Part shown: positions 48,081 to 59,108 of the stretch, piece by piece
How positions within the stretch are numbered: the stretch's first letter is position 1
How the letters are laid out: every line of letters begins with the position of its first letter
From: Plantactinospora alkalitolerans
Lineage (GTDB): Bacteria; Actinomycetota; Actinomycetes; Mycobacteriales; Micromonosporaceae
DNA: 64,000 nucleotides
NCBI RefSeq assembly: GCF_015690345.1
Contig: NZ_JADPUN010000196.1
Coordinates: 1-64,000, forward strand
Reading direction: 5' to 3'
Notes under the pieces: generated by a model
The model's database searches: none
What the model saw: the letters and a program-made list of their open reading frames with translations, nothing else
What the model was told of the DNA's origin: nothing
Program-made: the position numbers and the translations under genes

Positions 48081-48920
48081 ATGGCTATCCGTAAGTACAA
48101 GCCGACGACGCCGGGCCGGCGTGGCTCCAGCGTCGCCGACTTCGCTGAGATCACCCGGTCGACCCCGGAGAAGTCGCTGCTGGTTCCGCTGCCGAAGAAG
48201 GGCGGGCGTAACGCCCACGGCCGGATCACCACGCGGCACCACGGTGGTGGGCACAAGCGCCAGTACCGTCTGATCGACTTCAAGCGGGTCGACAAGGACG
48301 GCGTACCGGCGAAGGTCGCGCACATCGAGTACGACCCGAACCGCACCGCGCGGATCGCGCTGCTGCACTACGCCGACGGCGAGAAGCGGTACATCCTCGC
48401 GCCGAAGGACCTGAAGCAGGGCGACCGGGTGGAGTCCGGCCCGGGCGCCGACATCAAGCCGGGCAACAACCTGCCGCTGCGCAACATCCCGGTGGGTTCG
48501 ACGATCCACGGTGTGGAGCTGCGTCCGGGCGGTGGCGCCAAGCTGGCGCGGTCGGCCGGCGTCGGCATCCAGCTGCTGGGCCGGGAAGGCGCGTACGCCA
48601 CGCTGCGGATGCCCTCCGGCGAGATCCGGCGGGTGGACGTGCGTTGCCGGGCGACGATCGGTGAGATCGGCAACGCCGACCAGTCAAACATCAACTGGGG
48701 CAAGGCCGGCCGGATGCGGTGGAAGGGCCGGCGCCCGACCGTTCGTGGTGTGGCGATGAACCCGGTCGACCACCCGCACGGTGGTGGTGAGGGTAAGACG
48801 TCCGGTGGTCGTCACCCGGTGAACCCGCAGGGTAAGCCCGAGGGCCGTACCCGTCAGAAGGGCAAGGCGAGCGACCGCCTCATCGTCCGCCGCCGCTACG
48901 CCACCCGCAAGCGCGGCTAA
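48081..48920 (+). CDS. rplB: Ribosomal protein L2
   Basis: The protein has 279 residues from ATG 48081 with GAGGGG upstream. Conserved segments include [31 protein letters not shown] and the C-terminal [17 protein letters not shown] with the His important for peptidyl transfer. L2 joins the ribosomal subunits. Confidence 0.98.
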   Translation: MAIRKYKPTTPGRRGSSVADFAEITRSTPEKSLLVPLPKKGGRNAHGRITTRHHGGGHKRQYRLIDFKRVDKDGVPAKVAHIEYDPNRTARIALLHYADGEKRYILAPKDLKQGDRVESGPGADIKPGNNLPLRNIPVGSTIHGVELRPGGGAKLARSAGVGIQLLGREGAYATLRMPSGEIRRVDVRCRATIGEIGNADQSNINWGKAGRMRWKGRRPTVRGVAMNPVDHPHGGGEGKTSGGRHPVNPQGKPEGRTRQKGKASDRLIVRRRYATRKRG

Positions 48921-48935
48921 GGGAGATAGGTAGAC

Positions 48936-49217
48936 ATGCCTCGCAGCCTGAAGAAGGGCCCGTTCATCGACGACCACCTGCTCAAGAAGGTGGAGACGCA
49001 GAACGAAAAGGGCTCGAAGAACGTCATCAAGACCTGGTCGCGCCGCTCGACGATCATCCCGGACATGCTCGGGCACACGATCGCTGTGCACGACGGGCGC
49101 AAGCACGTTCCGGTGTTCATCACCGAGGCGATGGTCGGGCACAAGCTCGGCGAGTTTGCGCTGACCCGCACGTTCAAGGGTCACGAGAAGGACGACCGGA
49201 AGAGCCGCCGGCGCTGA
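48936..49217 (+). CDS. rpsS: Ribosomal protein S19
   Basis: The protein has 93 residues from ATG 48936 with GGGAGA upstream. Typical segments are [40 protein letters not shown] and [17 protein letters not shown]19 lies in the 30S head near the A-site tRNA. Confidence 0.97.
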   Translation: MPRSLKKGPFIDDHLLKKVETQNEKGSKNVIKTWSRRSTIIPDMLGHTIAVHDGRKHVPVFITEAMVGHKLGEFALTRTFKGHEKDDRKSRRR

Positions 49218-49254
49218 GCGCCGACCACGGATTAAGGATCAAGGGGTTTCAGCG

Positions 49255-49734
49255 ATGCCAGTAAAGGGCGACGCTCCGGTGCTTCCGGGCGCGCGGGCGG
49301 TTGCGCGACACGTGCGCATCTCGCCGACGAAGGCGCGCCGGGTGGTCAACCTCGTCCGCGGTCTGCCCGCGAAAGAGGCGCTCACGGTGCTGCAGTTCGC
49401 GCCGCAGGCGGCGAGTGAGCAGGTCTACAAGGTGCTCGCCAGTGCGATCGCCAACGCGGAGAACAACGAGCGGCTGGACCCCGACGCGTTGCTCGTCAGC
49501 GAGGCGTTCGTCGACGAGGGCCCGACGATGAAGCGCTTCCAGCCACGGGCGCAGGGCCGGGCGTACCGGATCCGCAAGCGGACGTGCCACATCACCATCG
49601 TGGTCGAGGCCGTCGCGCCGGCCGCGCCGGCGAAGCGGGCCGCGGCGAAGAAGGCCGCACCGGCCAAGTCGACCGAGGCGGCGCAGGCCGCACCGGCCGA
49701 CGAGACGCAGAGCAAGACGGAGGGTGCCGAGTAA
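49255..49734 (+). CDS. rplV: Ribosomal protein L22
   Basis: The protein has 159 residues from ATG 49255. The core has [20 protein letters not shown], the tunnel hairpin [20 protein letters not shown] and [20 protein letters not shown]. The last 40 residues are an Ala/Lys-rich extension absent from shorter homologues. L22 lines the exit tunnel and affects macrolide sensitivity. Its stop overlaps the rpsC start (TAATG). Confidence 0.97.
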   Translation: MPVKGDAPVLPGARAVARHVRISPTKARRVVNLVRGLPAKEALTVLQFAPQAASEQVYKVLASAIANAENNERLDPDALLVSEAFVDEGPTMKRFQPRAQGRAYRIRKRTCHITIVVEAVAPAAPAKRAAAKKAAPAKSTEAAQAAPADETQSKTEGAE

Positions 49735-50615
49735 TGGGTCAGAAGGTTCACCCGCACGGGTTCCGGCTCGGCATCTCGACCGACTGGAAGTCCCGCTGGT
49801 TCGCGGACAAGCTCTACAAGGACTACATCGGCGAGGATGTCAAGATCCGCCGCATGATGTCCAAGGGTCTGGAGCGGGCCGGCATTTCCAAGGTCGACAT
49901 CGAGCGGACCCGGGACCGGGTCCGGGTCGACATCCACACCGCACGGCCGGGCATCGTCATCGGCCGTAAGGGCGCCGAGGCGGACCGGATCCGTGGCGAG
50001 CTGGAGAAGCTGACCGGCAAGCAGGTCCAGCTCAACATCCTCGAGGTGAAGAGCCCGGAGTCGGACGCGCAGCTCGTCGCGCAGGGCGTGGCGGAGCAGC
50101 TGTCCAGCCGGGTCAGCTTCCGGCGGGCGATGCGTAAGGCCATGCAGTCGGCGATGAAGAACCCGCTCGTCAAGGGCATCCGGGTGCAGGTCTCGGGTCG
50201 TCTCGGTGGCGCGGAAATGAGCCGCACCGAGTTCTACCGCGAGGGTCGGGTTCCGCTGCACACGCTGCGGGCCAACATCGAGTACGGCTTCTTCGAGGCC
50301 CGGACCACCTTCGGCCGGATCGGCGTGAAGGTCTGGATCTACAAGGGCGACGCCGTACCCGGTCGGGAAGCACCGGCCGAGACGGGCCCGGCGCGTCCGC
50401 GCCGCGAGCGTGGCGACCGTCCCGAGCGGCCGCGTCGCGGCCGGTCCGGATCGTCCGGCACGACCGCTGGCGGCACCGAGGCCGGTCGGGCGGCGGCGGC
50501 GGAGATCTCCGGCGTCCCCGCTGAGGCTACGAACGAAAACGCCGCGCCGGCTCCGGCCGCGCCGGCCGCTCCGGCCGCTCCGGCCGGGGCGGACAGCTCA
50601 GCGCAGGAGGGCTGA
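49734..50615 (+). CDS. rpsC: Ribosomal protein S3
   Basis: The protein has 293 residues from ATG 49734, overlapping the rplV stop by one base. The KH domain ([20 protein letters not shown]) and the C-terminal domain ([40 protein letters not shown]) are complete. After residue 215 comes a 75-residue Arg/Pro and then Ala/Pro-rich tail, longer than in most homologues. S3 lines the mRNA entry tunnel. Confidence 0.97.
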   Translation: MGQKVHPHGFRLGISTDWKSRWFADKLYKDYIGEDVKIRRMMSKGLERAGISKVDIERTRDRVRVDIHTARPGIVIGRKGAEADRIRGELEKLTGKQVQLNILEVKSPESDAQLVAQGVAEQLSSRVSFRRAMRKAMQSAMKNPLVKGIRVQVSGRLGGAEMSRTEFYREGRVPLHTLRANIEYGFFEARTTFGRIGVKVWIYKGDAVPGREAPAETGPARPRRERGDRPERPRRGRSGSSGTTAGGTEAGRAAAAEISGVPAEATNENAAPAPAAPAAPAAPAGADSSAQEG

Positions 50616-50618
50616 CAG

Positions 50619-51044
50619 ATGCTGATGCCGCGCAAGCCCCCGAAGGGCTTCCGCAAGCCGCACCACCCCGACCGCCATGGTGCGGCCAAGGGTGGCACCC
50701 GGGTGGTGTTCGGCGAGTTCGGAATCCAGGCGCTCGAGTCCGCGTACCTGACCAACCGGCAGATCGAAGCGGCCCGTATCGCGATGACCCGGCACATCAA
50801 GCGTGGTGGCAAGGTCTGGATCACGGTGTTCCCGGACCAGGCCCTGACCAAGAAGCCGGCCGAAACCCGGATGGGTTCCGGTAAGGGTTCGCCCGAGTGG
50901 TGGGTGGCCAACATTAAGCCGGGGCGGGTGCTCTTCGAGATGTCCTTCCCCAACGAGCAGATCGCGCGAGAGGCGATGCGTCGCGCGATCCACAAGCTCC
51001 CGATGAAGTGCCGCATTGTGACGCGCGAAGTGGGTGAAAGCTGA
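50619..51044 (+). CDS. rplP: Ribosomal protein L16
   Basis: The protein has 141 residues from ATG 50619 with GGAGGG upstream; an internal ATG at 50625 is the more usual family start (MPRKPPKG). It has KFRKPHHP-like [20 protein letters not shown] and [21 protein letters not shown]16 shapes the A-site tRNA elbow contact. The stop overlaps rpmC. Confidence 0.97.
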   Translation: MLMPRKPPKGFRKPHHPDRHGAAKGGTRVVFGEFGIQALESAYLTNRQIEAARIAMTRHIKRGGKVWITVFPDQALTKKPAETRMGSGKGSPEWWVANIKPGRVLFEMSFPNEQIAREAMRRAIHKLPMKCRIVTREVGES

Positions 51045-51280
51045 TGGCCGCGGGCGTTAAGGCCGGCGAGCTGCGTGAACTCTCCGAGGAGGAGCTGGTC
51101 AGCAGGTTGCGGGAGGCCAAGGCGGAGCTGTTCAACCTTCGCGTCCAGTCGGCGACCGGCCAACTGGACAACAACCGCCGGCTGCAGGTCATCCGTCGGG
51201 AGATCGCCCGGATCTACACGATCATGCGTGAGCGCGAGCTGGGGCTTTCGGCCGCGCCGACTGAGGTGACTGCATCATGA
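51044..51280 (+). CDS. rpmC: Ribosomal protein L29
   Basis: The protein has 78 residues from ATG 51044, overlapping rplP. Two helices are visible: [20 protein letters not shown] and [21 protein letters not shown]29 lies beside L23 at the tunnel exit. It overlaps rpsQ by 4 bases. Confidence 0.96.
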   Translation: MAAGVKAGELRELSEEELVSRLREAKAELFNLRVQSATGQLDNNRRLQVIRREIARIYTIMRERELGLSAAPTEVTAS

Positions 51281-51558
51281 GCGAAGAAACCACCAGCACC
51301 GCGACGCCGCGGGCCCAGCGCAAGGTCCGCGAGGGCCTCGTGGTGAGCGACAAGATGGACAAGACCGTGATCGTCGAGGTCGAGGACCGGGTCAAGCACG
51401 CGCTGTACGGCAAGGTCCTGCGCCGCACCAGCAAGCTGAAGGTGCACGACGAGCAGAACGCGTGCGGTACCGGCGACCGGGTTCTGATCATGGAGACCCG
51501 TCCGCTGTCCGCCACCAAGCGCTGGCGGATCGTGGAGATCCTCGAGAAGGCCAAGTAA
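51277..51558 (+). CDS. rpsQ: Ribosomal protein S17
   Basis: The protein has 93 residues from ATG 51277. The OB fold shows [39 protein letters not shown] and [20 protein letters not shown]17 binds 16S rRNA helix 11. A 114-base gap with the start-proximal GGAG follows before rplN. Confidence 0.97.
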   Translation: MSEETTSTATPRAQRKVREGLVVSDKMDKTVIVEVEDRVKHALYGKVLRRTSKLKVHDEQNACGTGDRVLIMETRPLSATKRWRIVEILEKAK

Positions 51559-51672
51559 GAGCCGCACCGCAGGCTCAGGGTTCCGCCAAGCTCAGTCGGC
51601 ACAGGTCTTCGGTTCGGAAGGCACGGGTCGGAGAGACTGCCGGCTGAGAACTGGCAGACATAGGAGATAGAC

Positions 51673-52041
51673 GTGATTCAGCAGGAGTCGCGACTGCGCG
51701 TCGCCGACAACACGGGTGCCAGAGAGATCTTGTGCATCCGGGTCCTCGGTGGCTCCGGTCGGCGCTACGCGAGCATCGGCGACGTCATCGTGGCCACGGT
51801 CAAGGACGCCATCCCCGGTGCCGGTGTGAAGAAGGGTGACGTCGTCAAGGCGGTCATCGTCCGCACCGCGAAGGAGAGGCGGCGCCCGGACGGCTCGTAC
51901 ATCCGATTCGACGAGAACGCGGCCGTGATCATCAAGGATGGTGGCGACCCGCGGGGTACCCGTATCTTCGGCCCGGTGGGCCGTGAGCTGCGGGACAAGC
52001 GGTTCATGAAGATCATCTCTCTCGCGCCGGAGGTGTTGTAA
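51673..52041 (+). CDS. rplN: Ribosomal protein L14
   Basis: The protein has 122 residues from GTG 51673 with AGGAG upstream. Segments are [20 protein letters not shown] and [20 protein letters not shown] with [21 protein letters not shown]14 forms an intersubunit bridge. Confidence 0.98.
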   Translation: MIQQESRLRVADNTGAREILCIRVLGGSGRRYASIGDVIVATVKDAIPGAGVKKGDVVKAVIVRTAKERRRPDGSYIRFDENAAVIIKDGGDPRGTRIFGPVGRELRDKRFMKIISLAPEVL

Positions 52042-52044
52042 ACC

Positions 52045-52359
52045 GTGAAGGTCAAAAAGGGCGACACGGTGATCGTCATCGCCGGCAAGGACAAGGGTGC
52101 CAAGGGCAAGGTCATCGCGGCCTACCCGAGGCAGGACAAGATCCTGGTCGAGGGCGTGAACCGGGTCAAGAAGCACACCCGTATCCGCACCACCCAGCGC
52201 GGTGCGAAGACCGGTGGCATCGTCACCCAGGAGGCCGCGATCCACGTCTCGAACGTGCAGGTCGTGGACTCCGACGGCAACCCGACTCGGGTCGGGTACC
52301 GGATCGACGAGAGTGGCCAGAAGGTCCGCATCGCGCGCAGCACCGGTAAGGACCTGTGA
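52045..52359 (+). CDS. rplX: Ribosomal protein L24
   Basis: The protein has 104 residues from GTG 52045, four bases after rplN. The KOW motif [20 protein letters not shown] is clear, followed by [12 protein letters not shown]24 helps start 50S assembly. Its TGA overlaps the rplE ATG. Confidence 0.97.
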   Translation: MKVKKGDTVIVIAGKDKGAKGKVIAAYPRQDKILVEGVNRVKKHTRIRTTQRGAKTGGIVTQEAAIHVSNVQVVDSDGNPTRVGYRIDESGQKVRIARSTGKDL

Positions 52360-52925
52360 TGACGGCAACCGAGACCAAGACCCTGCCGCGGCTCAAGGAG
52401 CGGTACCGCAACGAGATCGCGGCCCAGCTGCGTGAGCAGTTCAACTACGGCAACCCGATGCAGGTGCCGGGCCTGGTCAAGATCGTCGTCAACATGGGCG
52501 TCGGTGAGGCCGCGCGGGACGCGAAGCTGATCGACGGCGCCGTGCGGGATCTGGCCACCATCTCCGGTCAGAAGCCGCAGGTGCGTCGGGCCCGGAAGTC
52601 CATCGCGCAGTTCAAGCTCCGCGAGGGCATGCCGATCGGCGCGAAGGTCACCCTGCGGGGCGACCGCATGTGGGAGTTCCTGGACCGGCTGCTCTCGATT
52701 GCGCTGCCCCGGATCCGTGACTTCCGCGGCCTGGACGGGCGCAAGCTCGACGGGCACGGCAACTACACGTTCGGGTTGACCGAGCAGTCGGTGTTCCACG
52801 AGATCGACCAGGACCGGATCGATCGGGTACGGGGCATGGACATCACGGTGGTAACCACCGCGACGACCGACGACGAGGGCCGGGCGCTACTCAAGCTCCT
52901 GGGCTTCCCGTTCAAGGAGAACTGA
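52359..52925 (+). CDS. rplE: Ribosomal protein L5
   Basis: The protein has 188 residues from ATG 52359 (TGATG with rplX). It shows [40 protein letters not shown] and [21 protein letters not shown]5 binds 5S rRNA and contacts P-site tRNA. Confidence 0.98.
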   Translation: MTATETKTLPRLKERYRNEIAAQLREQFNYGNPMQVPGLVKIVVNMGVGEAARDAKLIDGAVRDLATISGQKPQVRRARKSIAQFKLREGMPIGAKVTLRGDRMWEFLDRLLSIALPRIRDFRGLDGRKLDGHGNYTFGLTEQSVFHEIDQDRIDRVRGMDITVVTTATTDDEGRALLKLLGFPFKEN

Positions 52926-52926
52926 G

Positions 52927-53112
52927 ATGGCGAAGAAGGCGCTGATCCTCAAGGCGGCCGCGAAGCCGAAGTTCTCGGTTCGCGCGTACACCCGCTGCCA
53001 GCGGTGCGGGCGGCCGAAGGCGGTCTACCGCAAGTTCGGCCTCTGCCGGGTGTGCATCCGGGAGATGGCCCACCGCGGTGAACTGCCCGGCGTGTCGAAG
53101 GCTTCCTGGTGA
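52927..53112 (+). CDS. rpsZ: Ribosomal protein S14, zinc-binding short form
   Basis: The protein has 61 residues from ATG 52927, one base after rplE. Four Cys zinc ligands are present in [20 protein letters not shown], typical of the C+ form (type Z). It belongs to the 30S head. A 154-base gap precedes rpsH. Confidence 0.97.
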   Translation: MAKKALILKAAAKPKFSVRAYTRCQRCGRPKAVYRKFGLCRVCIREMAHRGELPGVSKASW

Positions 53113-53266
53113 CACTGCGCCCCATCCGCGGGTGGTGGAGCGAGGACCGCGACACGACCTGGTTTGGGCCCAGCCGCGTCCCGACTGATGTTCGGGGCGA
53201 GGATCGCAACGCCGTAGGCCTGGGCCAATGCCCCGGGAACCCCGGCGAGAAAGGCTGACGAGATCC

Positions 53267-53674
53267 ATGACGATGACCGACCCGATCGCAGACATGCTGA
53301 CGCGTCTGCGTAACGCCAACCAGGCGTACCACGACCGGGTGACGATGCCCTACTCGAAGATCAAGGCGAACATCGCCGAGGTCCTCAAGGCCGAGGGTTA
53401 CATCGCCACCTGGTTGGTCGAGGAGCCCGAGGAGGGCGCCGTCGGCAAGCGACTGGTCGTCGAGCTGAAGTACGGCCAGAACCGCGAGCGGAGCCTGGCC
53501 GGCATCAAGCGCGTGTCCAAGCCCGGTCTGCGGGTGTACGCCAAGTCGGACGGGCTCCCCCGGGTGCTCGGTGGGCTGGGCGTGGCGATCATTTCGACGT
53601 CCCAGGGGCTGCTCACCGACCGGCAGGCCCGCAAGCGGAGCGTTGGCGGGGAAGTCCTCGCCTTCGTCTGGTAA
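53267..53674 (+). CDS. rpsH: Ribosomal protein S8
   Basis: The protein has 135 residues from ATG 53267; a further ATG at 53273 also fits. It shows [20 protein letters not shown] and the C-terminal [20 protein letters not shown] with GEVLAFVW. S8 organises the 16S central domain and represses spc operons in other bacteria. Confidence 0.97.
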   Translation: MTMTDPIADMLTRLRNANQAYHDRVTMPYSKIKANIAEVLKAEGYIATWLVEEPEEGAVGKRLVVELKYGQNRERSLAGIKRVSKPGLRVYAKSDGLPRVLGGLGVAIISTSQGLLTDRQARKRSVGGEVLAFVW

Positions 53675-53690
53675 CGGGAGACAGGTAGAA

Positions 53691-54233
53691 ATGTCGCGTA
53701 TTGGACGTAAGTCGATCCCGGTGCCGTCCGGTGTCGAGGTGACCATCGACGGTTCGACCGTGAAGATCAAGGGCCCCAAGGGCGAGCTCGCGCACACCCT
53801 GGCCGAGCCGATCACGGCGGAGCGGGGCGAGGACGGCCAGTTGCACGTCAACCGGCCGAACGACGAGCGGCGGGCCAAGGAACTGCACGGGCTCAGCCGT
53901 ACCCTTGTGGCGAACATGATCACGGGTGTGACCGAGGGCTACCGCAAGACCCTGGAGATCGCCGGTACCGGTTACCGGGTGACCGCCAAGGGCAGCGACC
54001 TCGAGTTCGCGCTCGGGTTCTCGCACCCGGTGCAGGTGAAGGCCCCGAACGGGATCACCTTCACGGTCGAGCGGCCCACGTTGTTCCACGTGGCCGGCAT
54101 CGACAAGCAGCAGGTCGGCGAGGTTGCCGCAAACATCCGGAAGATCCGCCCGCCGGAGCCCTACAAGGGCAAGGGTGTCAAGTACCAGGGCGAGATCATC
54201 CGTCGCAAGGCTGGAAAGGCAGGTAAGAAGTGA
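53691..54233 (+). CDS. rplF: Ribosomal protein L6
   Basis: The protein has 180 residues from ATG 53691 with GGGAGA upstream. It shows [40 protein letters not shown] and the C-terminal [20 protein letters not shown]6 lies near the factor-binding site. Overlaps rplR by 4 bases. Confidence 0.98.
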   Translation: MSRIGRKSIPVPSGVEVTIDGSTVKIKGPKGELAHTLAEPITAERGEDGQLHVNRPNDERRAKELHGLSRTLVANMITGVTEGYRKTLEIAGTGYRVTAKGSDLEFALGFSHPVQVKAPNGITFTVERPTLFHVAGIDKQQVGEVAANIRKIRPPEPYKGKGVKYQGEIIRRKAGKAGKK

Positions 54234-54619
54234 CCGCCACGCTGCTCAAGCGCCGCCGCGGCGTCGCCGCCCAGCGCGCCATCGGGCGGGCGCGTCGGCA
54301 CTTCCGGGTCCGCAAGAACGTCACCGGTACGGCCGAGCGTCCGCGCCTGGTCGTCACCCGTTCGTTGCGCCACATCACCGCCCAGGTGGTGGACGACGGC
54401 CGGGGGCACACCCTGGCTGCCGCCTCGTCCCTGGACGCGTCGATCAAGGGCTCCGAGGGTGACAAGCGAGCGCTTGCCGGCAGGGTCGGCACGCTGCTCG
54501 CCGAGCGGGCCAAGGCGGCCGGGATCTCCAAGGTCGTCTTCGACCGCGGTGGCAACCAGTACGCGGGCCGGATCGCCGCGCTGGCCGACGCTGCCCGCGA
54601 AGCCGGGCTTGAGTTCTAG
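54230..54619 (+). CDS. rplR: Ribosomal protein L18
   Basis: The protein has 129 residues from GTG 54230. It has [20 protein letters not shown] and [20 protein letters not shown] with [12 protein letters not shown] at the end. L18 carries 5S rRNA into the 50S subunit. Confidence 0.97.
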   Translation: MTATLLKRRRGVAAQRAIGRARRHFRVRKNVTGTAERPRLVVTRSLRHITAQVVDDGRGHTLAAASSLDASIKGSEGDKRALAGRVGTLLAERAKAAGISKVVFDRGGNQYAGRIAALADAAREAGLEF

Positions 54620-54651
54620 AACCCCGTCACGATGAGAGAGGAAGGCTGCTG

Positions 54652-55266
54652 ATGCCAGGTCAACAGCGCCGTGGCGGCGGGTCCGGTGGCAACGAGGGTG
54701 GTCGCCGCGACAACCGCCGTGAGGGCGGCCGCGGAAACGCGCCCGCCGAGAAGACCCCGCATCTTGAGCGGGTCGTCGCTATCAACCGTGTTGCCAAGGT
54801 CGTCAAGGGTGGTCGTCGCTTCAGCTTCACCGCCCTCGTGATCGTGGGCGACGGCGACGGCACGGTCGGTGTGGGCTACGGAAAGGCCAAGGAGGTGCCC
54901 GCGGCCATCGCCAAGGGTGTCGAGGAGGCCAAGAAGCACTTTTTCAAGGTGCCGAGGATCGGTGCCTCGATTCCGCACCCGGTGACGGGCGAGGACGCCG
55001 CTGGCGTGGTTCTGCTCAAGCCGGCCAGCGCCGGTACGGGTGTCATCGCCGGTGGTCCGGTGCGTGCCGTGCTGGAGTGCGCGGGCATCCACGACGTGCT
55101 CTCCAAGAGCCTCGGCTCGTCGAACCCGATCAACATCGTGCACGCCACGGTCGCGGCCCTGAAGGGGCTGGAGTCGCCGGAGGCGGTCGCGAAGCGTCGG
55201 GGTCTGCCGGTCGAGGACGTCGCACCGGCCGCGATGCTCGCGGCTCAGGCAGGGGTGACGTCCTGA
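54652..55266 (+). CDS. rpsE: Ribosomal protein S5
   Basis: The protein has 204 residues from ATG 54652 with GAGGAAGG upstream. A 40-residue Gly/Arg-rich N-terminus precedes the dsRNA-binding domain ([23 protein letters not shown]) and the second domain ([20 protein letters not shown]). S5 helps mRNA unwinding and accuracy. Its stop overlaps the rpmD start. Confidence 0.97.
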   Translation: MPGQQRRGGGSGGNEGGRRDNRREGGRGNAPAEKTPHLERVVAINRVAKVVKGGRRFSFTALVIVGDGDGTVGVGYGKAKEVPAAIAKGVEEAKKHFFKVPRIGASIPHPVTGEDAAGVVLLKPASAGTGVIAGGPVRAVLECAGIHDVLSKSLGSSNPINIVHATVAALKGLESPEAVAKRRGLPVEDVAPAAMLAAQAGVTS

Positions 55267-55448
55267 TGGCACGTCTGAAGGTGACCCAGGTCCGGTCCGG
55301 GATCGGGACCAAGCACAACCAGCGCGAGTCGCTGCGTTCGCTCGGTCTCAAGCGGATCAATGACGTGGTGGTCAAGGAGGACCGCCCCGAGATTCGGGGC
55401 ATGATCTTCACCGTGAGCCACCTCGTGAAGGTCGAGGAGGTCGAGTAA
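55266..55448 (+). CDS. rpmD: Ribosomal protein L30
   Basis: The protein has 60 residues from ATG 55266 (TGATG with rpsE). It shows [20 protein letters not shown] and [20 protein letters not shown]. Its TAATG overlaps rplO. Confidence 0.96.
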   Translation: MARLKVTQVRSGIGTKHNQRESLRSLGLKRINDVVVKEDRPEIRGMIFTVSHLVKVEEVE

Positions 55449-55891
55449 TGACGATCAAGGTCCACCACCTGCGCCCGGCTCCCGGGTCCAAGACCGCGAA
55501 GACCCGGGTGGGTCGCGGTGAGGGCTCGAAGGGGAAGACCGCCGGTCGAGGCACGAAGGGTTCCAAGGCCCGGAAGAACATCTCGGCGGCGTTCGAGGGT
55601 GGGCAGATGCCCATCCACATGCGCCTGCCGAAGCTGAAGGGCTTCAAGAACAAGTTCAAGGTCGTCTTCCAGGTCGTCAACCTGGACCGGCTCGCCGAAC
55701 TGTTCCCGGAGGGCGGCCAGGTCGGCCCGCGGGAGCTGGTCGAGGCCGGCGCCGTCCGCAAGGGGCAGCCGGTCAAGGTTCTCGGTACCGGGGACCTGGG
55801 CGGGGTCGCTCTCCAGGTGTCGGCGCAGGCGTTCAGCGCGTCGGCCAAGGAGAAGATCGCCGCTGCCGGCGGCTCGGCGACGGAGCTGTAA
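55448..55891 (+). CDS. rplO: Ribosomal protein L15
   Basis: The protein has 147 residues from ATG 55448. It has the Gly/Lys-rich N-terminus ([20 protein letters not shown]) and [21 protein letters not shown]15 acts late in 50S assembly. It ends the spc part before a 238-base gap. Confidence 0.97.
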   Translation: MTIKVHHLRPAPGSKTAKTRVGRGEGSKGKTAGRGTKGSKARKNISAAFEGGQMPIHMRLPKLKGFKNKFKVVFQVVNLDRLAELFPEGGQVGPRELVEAGAVRKGQPVKVLGTGDLGGVALQVSAQAFSASAKEKIAAAGGSATEL

Positions 55892-56129
55892 GGACTACGC
55901 GGTCGCGGCGCTCGTTCAGTTCTCACCAACTGGCGGGCGCCACGGCCTACTAGGGGGCCATTCGCCCCGTTAATATCGGAAGCGGTGAATGTTCTCCGGG
56001 TGGATCTGCCCGAGAGCGCGCCGGACTGTTAGAGTCCGATCCCAGCTATGGGTATCGGGTTGATCGCCCGACAGCCACCCCGTCCCCGCCACGAACCACC
56101 GGCGGCCCGCCTCGCGCAGGAGGAAGAAG

Positions 56130-57461
56130 TTGCTCTCCGCCTTTCTCAGTGCGTTCCGCACGCCTGACCTGCGCAAGAAGCTGCTGTTTACAGTAGCCAT
56201 CATCGCGGTCTACCGGCTCGGGGCGACACTGCCCAGCCCTGGCGTCTCGTACGGCAACGTGCAAGCGTGCATCAAGACCATGGAAGAGGGCGACGGCAAC
56301 GGCGTCTTCAACCTGCTGAACCTGTTCTCCGGCGGGGCGCTGCTCTCGCTGTCGGTCTTCGCGCTGGGCATCATGCCCTACATCACCGCGTCGATCATCC
56401 TGCAGCTGCTCACCGTGGTCATTCCCCGGCTCGAGCAGCTCCGCAAGGAGGGTCAGTCCGGTCAGGCGAAGATCACGCAGTACACCCGCTACCTGACGCT
56501 CGGCCTCGGTGTCCTGCAGGCCTCGGCGTTCGTGGCGCTGGCCCGGTCCGGGCAGCTCTTCAATGGCATGTGCCAGGAGTTCCCGATCATTCCGGAGGGC
56601 CACGGCCTGCCCGGCTGGCTCGTCGTCAGCGTCCTGGTGATGACCATGACCGCCGGTACCGGCATGGTCATGTGGCTCGGCGAGCTGATCACCGACCGGG
56701 GTGTGGGCAACGGCATGTCGGTGCTGATCTTCACCTCGATCGCGGCGCGGCTGCCCAGCGAGGGCTGGACCATCAAGAACAACAAGGGCTGGGGCATGTT
56801 CACCCTGGTCCTGGTCCTGGTCCTGGTGGTCATCACCGCGGTGGTCTTCATCGAGCAGGCGCAGCGCCGGATCCCGGTGCAGTACGCGAAGCGCATGATC
56901 GGCCGTCGGATGTACGGCGGGACCTCCACCTACATCCCGCTGAAGGTCAACCAGGCGGGTGTGATCCCGGTCATCTTCGGCTCGTCGCTGCTCTACCTGC
57001 CGACGCTGCTGCTCCAGTTCTTCGACCAGAACAACCTCAAGGGCTGGCAGATCTGGGTATCGAACCACCTGGTGAAGCCGGACAGCCCGACGTACATCAG
57101 CGTCTACTTCCTGCTGATCATCTTCTTCACGTACTTCTACGTCTCGATCACGTTCAACCCGACCGAGGTCGCGGACAACATGAAGAAGTACGGCGGGTTC
57201 GTGCCGGGCATCCGGCCGGGCAAGCCCACCGCCGACTACCTCGACTTCATCCTGAGCCGGATCACGCTCCCGGGCGCGCTCTACCTGGGTCTGATCTCGA
57301 TCCTGCCGAACTTCTTCTTCATCTGGCTGGACAACCAGCAGTTCCAGAACTTCCCGTTCGGTGGTACCGCTGTGCTGATCATGGTCGGCGTCGGTCTGGA
57401 GACCGTGAAGCAGATCGAGAGCCAGCTCATGCAGCGGAACTACGAAGGGTTCCTGCGCTAG
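56130..57461 (+). CDS. secY: Preprotein translocase subunit SecY
   Basis: The protein has 443 residues from TTG 56130, which has the strong AGGAGGAAG upstream. Ten membrane helices are visible, including LLFTVAIIAVYRLGATLPSPGV, the plug-region sequence with GALLSLSVFALGIMPYITAS, and the cytosolic loops AQRRIPVQYAKRMIGRRMYG and EVADNMKKYGGFVPGIRPGK. It forms the Sec channel with SecE in the plasma membrane. The unusual TTG start may keep the level low. Confidence 0.97.
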   Translation: MLSAFLSAFRTPDLRKKLLFTVAIIAVYRLGATLPSPGVSYGNVQACIKTMEEGDGNGVFNLLNLFSGGALLSLSVFALGIMPYITASIILQLLTVVIPRLEQLRKEGQSGQAKITQYTRYLTLGLGVLQASAFVALARSGQLFNGMCQEFPIIPEGHGLPGWLVVSVLVMTMTAGTGMVMWLGELITDRGVGNGMSVLIFTSIAARLPSEGWTIKNNKGWGMFTLVLVLVLVVITAVVFIEQAQRRIPVQYAKRMIGRRMYGGTSTYIPLKVNQAGVIPVIFGSSLLYLPTLLLQFFDQNNLKGWQIWVSNHLVKPDSPTYISVYFLLIIFFTYFYVSITFNPTEVADNMKKYGGFVPGIRPGKPTADYLDFILSRITLPGALYLGLISILPNFFFIWLDNQQFQNFPFGGTAVLIMVGVGLETVKQIESQLMQRNYEGFLR

Positions 57462-58115
57462 ATGCGACTCGTTCTGGTTGGTCCCCCCGGGGCGGGCAAG
57501 GGGACCCAGGCCGAGTTCATCGCCGCCCACCTCGCCGTGCCCAAGATCTCGACCGGGGACATCTTCCGGGCCAACGTCACCCAGGGCACGCCCCTGGGTG
57601 TCGAGGCCAAGCGGTACATGGACGCCGGCAAGCTGGTGCCCGACGAGGTGACCATCAACATGGTCCGGGATCGGTTGGCCCGGGCGGACGCGGCCGAGGG
57701 ATTCCTGCTGGACGGTTTCCCTCGGACGACCCCGCAGGCGGCCGCGCTGGACAAGTTGCTGGCCGATCTGGGCACCGCCCTGGATCTGGTCATGGAGCTG
57801 GTGGTCGACGACGACGAGGTCATCCGGAGGCTCTCCGGCCGGCGTACCTGCCGGGGCTGCGAGAAGGTCTGGCACATCGAGTTCGACGCACCCTCCGAGC
57901 CGGGGGTCTGCGACCGGTGCGGCGGGGAGCTGTTCCAGCGGGACGACGACAAGGCGGAGACGATCGCCGAGCGGCTGCGGGAGTACGCGAACAAGACCGC
58001 ACCGTTGATCGACTACTACGGTGCCCAGGGCAAGCTCGTGGGGATCGACGCGACCGGACCGGTGGAGGATGTCACCGTCCGGGCTATCGACGCCCTGCGC
58101 TCGTACGGCGGATAG
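57462..58115 (+). CDS. adk: Adenylate kinase (zinc-binding lid type)
   Basis: The protein has 217 residues from ATG 57462, directly after the secY stop. The P-loop is [10 protein letters not shown], the AMP site includes [12 protein letters not shown] and [10 protein letters not shown]. The lid contains four Cys (TCRGC and VCDRCG), the zinc-stabilised form known from Gram-positive enzymes. It converts ATP and AMP to two ADP. The order secY-adk-map is conserved. Confidence 0.98.
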   Translation: MRLVLVGPPGAGKGTQAEFIAAHLAVPKISTGDIFRANVTQGTPLGVEAKRYMDAGKLVPDEVTINMVRDRLARADAAEGFLLDGFPRTTPQAAALDKLLADLGTALDLVMELVVDDDEVIRRLSGRRTCRGCEKVWHIEFDAPSEPGVCDRCGGELFQRDDDKAETIAERLREYANKTAPLIDYYGAQGKLVGIDATGPVEDVTVRAIDALRSYGG

Positions 58116-58125
58116 GCTGGGTAAC

Positions 58126-58980
58126 ATGCGCCGTCCCCAGCTGGACATTCAGCTGAAGACCCCGGAGCAGATCGACCTGATGCGGGCCGCCGGGCTCGTC
58201 GTCGCGGCGGCCCTGGACCGGATGCGCGCGGCCGTGGCGCCGGGCGTCTCCACCGCCGACCTCGACGAGATCGCCGAATCGGTGATCCGTGAGGCCGGAG
58301 CCGTGCCCTCGTTCAAGGGCTACCACGGCTTTCCCGCGTCGATCTGCTCGTCCGTCAACGAGCAGGTCGTGCACGCGATACCGGACCGGAGCCAGGTGCT
58401 CCGCGACGGCGACCTGATCTCCATCGACTGCGGAGCCGTGCTGGACGGCTGGCACGGCGACGCCGCGATCACGGTCGGCGTCGGCGAGGTGCGGCCGGAA
58501 CTGCTCCGGATGGCGACGGTGGCCGAGGACGCGATGTGGGCCGGGATCGGCGCCGCCGCGCGCGGCATGCTCAGCGGGCGCGGTCGGCTGACCGACATCT
58601 CGTACGCGGTGGAGCGTGCGGTCCGGGCCGCCGGCCGGTACGGCATCGTGGAGGGGTACGGCGGGCACGGCATCGGCACCGAGATGCACCAGGATCCGCA
58701 CGTGCTCAACCACGGTCGGCCGGGTCGTGGCCCGCGTCTGGTGCAGGGGCTGGCGCTGGCGATCGAGCCGATGCTGACGATGGGCTCGCCCCGGACCGTG
58801 GAACTCGACGACGGCTGGACGGTGGTCACCCGGGACGGGTCGGTCGCGGCCCACGTCGAGCACTCGATGGCACTGCTGGAGGACGGCGTCTGGGTGTTGA
58901 CCGCGCCGGACGGTGGTCGGGCCCGGCTCGGTGACCTGGTGACCGCCAGGGAGCCCGCTGAGTCCTCCTCAGCCGGCTAG
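58126..58980 (+). CDS. map: Type I methionine aminopeptidase
   Basis: The protein has 284 residues from ATG 58126. The metal ligands are visible: D in [19 protein letters not shown] (two Asp), H in [13 protein letters not shown] in AIEPMLTM and E in [11 protein letters not shown]. It removes the initiator methionine from new proteins. Slightly long, with a 20-residue C-terminal tail. Confidence 0.97.
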   Translation: MRRPQLDIQLKTPEQIDLMRAAGLVVAAALDRMRAAVAPGVSTADLDEIAESVIREAGAVPSFKGYHGFPASICSSVNEQVVHAIPDRSQVLRDGDLISIDCGAVLDGWHGDAAITVGVGEVRPELLRMATVAEDAMWAGIGAAARGMLSGRGRLTDISYAVERAVRAAGRYGIVEGYGGHGIGTEMHQDPHVLNHGRPGRGPRLVQGLALAIEPMLTMGSPRTVELDDGWTVVTRDGSVAAHVEHSMALLEDGVWVLTAPDGGRARLGDLVTAREPAESSSAG

Positions 58981-59108
58981 CGGCCCGTTCCGCCAGGGGG
59001 CACGGCCCCCGGCCCGCGTCGATCACGGCAGCGGAACCTGACCGTCGGACGGGCTGCCACCGTCCGGGGTTTCGCGAATGGTGGACCGGTGGTGGCATGC
59101 TCGTAGTC

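Noticed and set aside
51559-51672. Missing gene between rpsQ and rplN
   Set aside because: The 114-base gap contains no start codon with a ribosome site leading to a protein-like frame.
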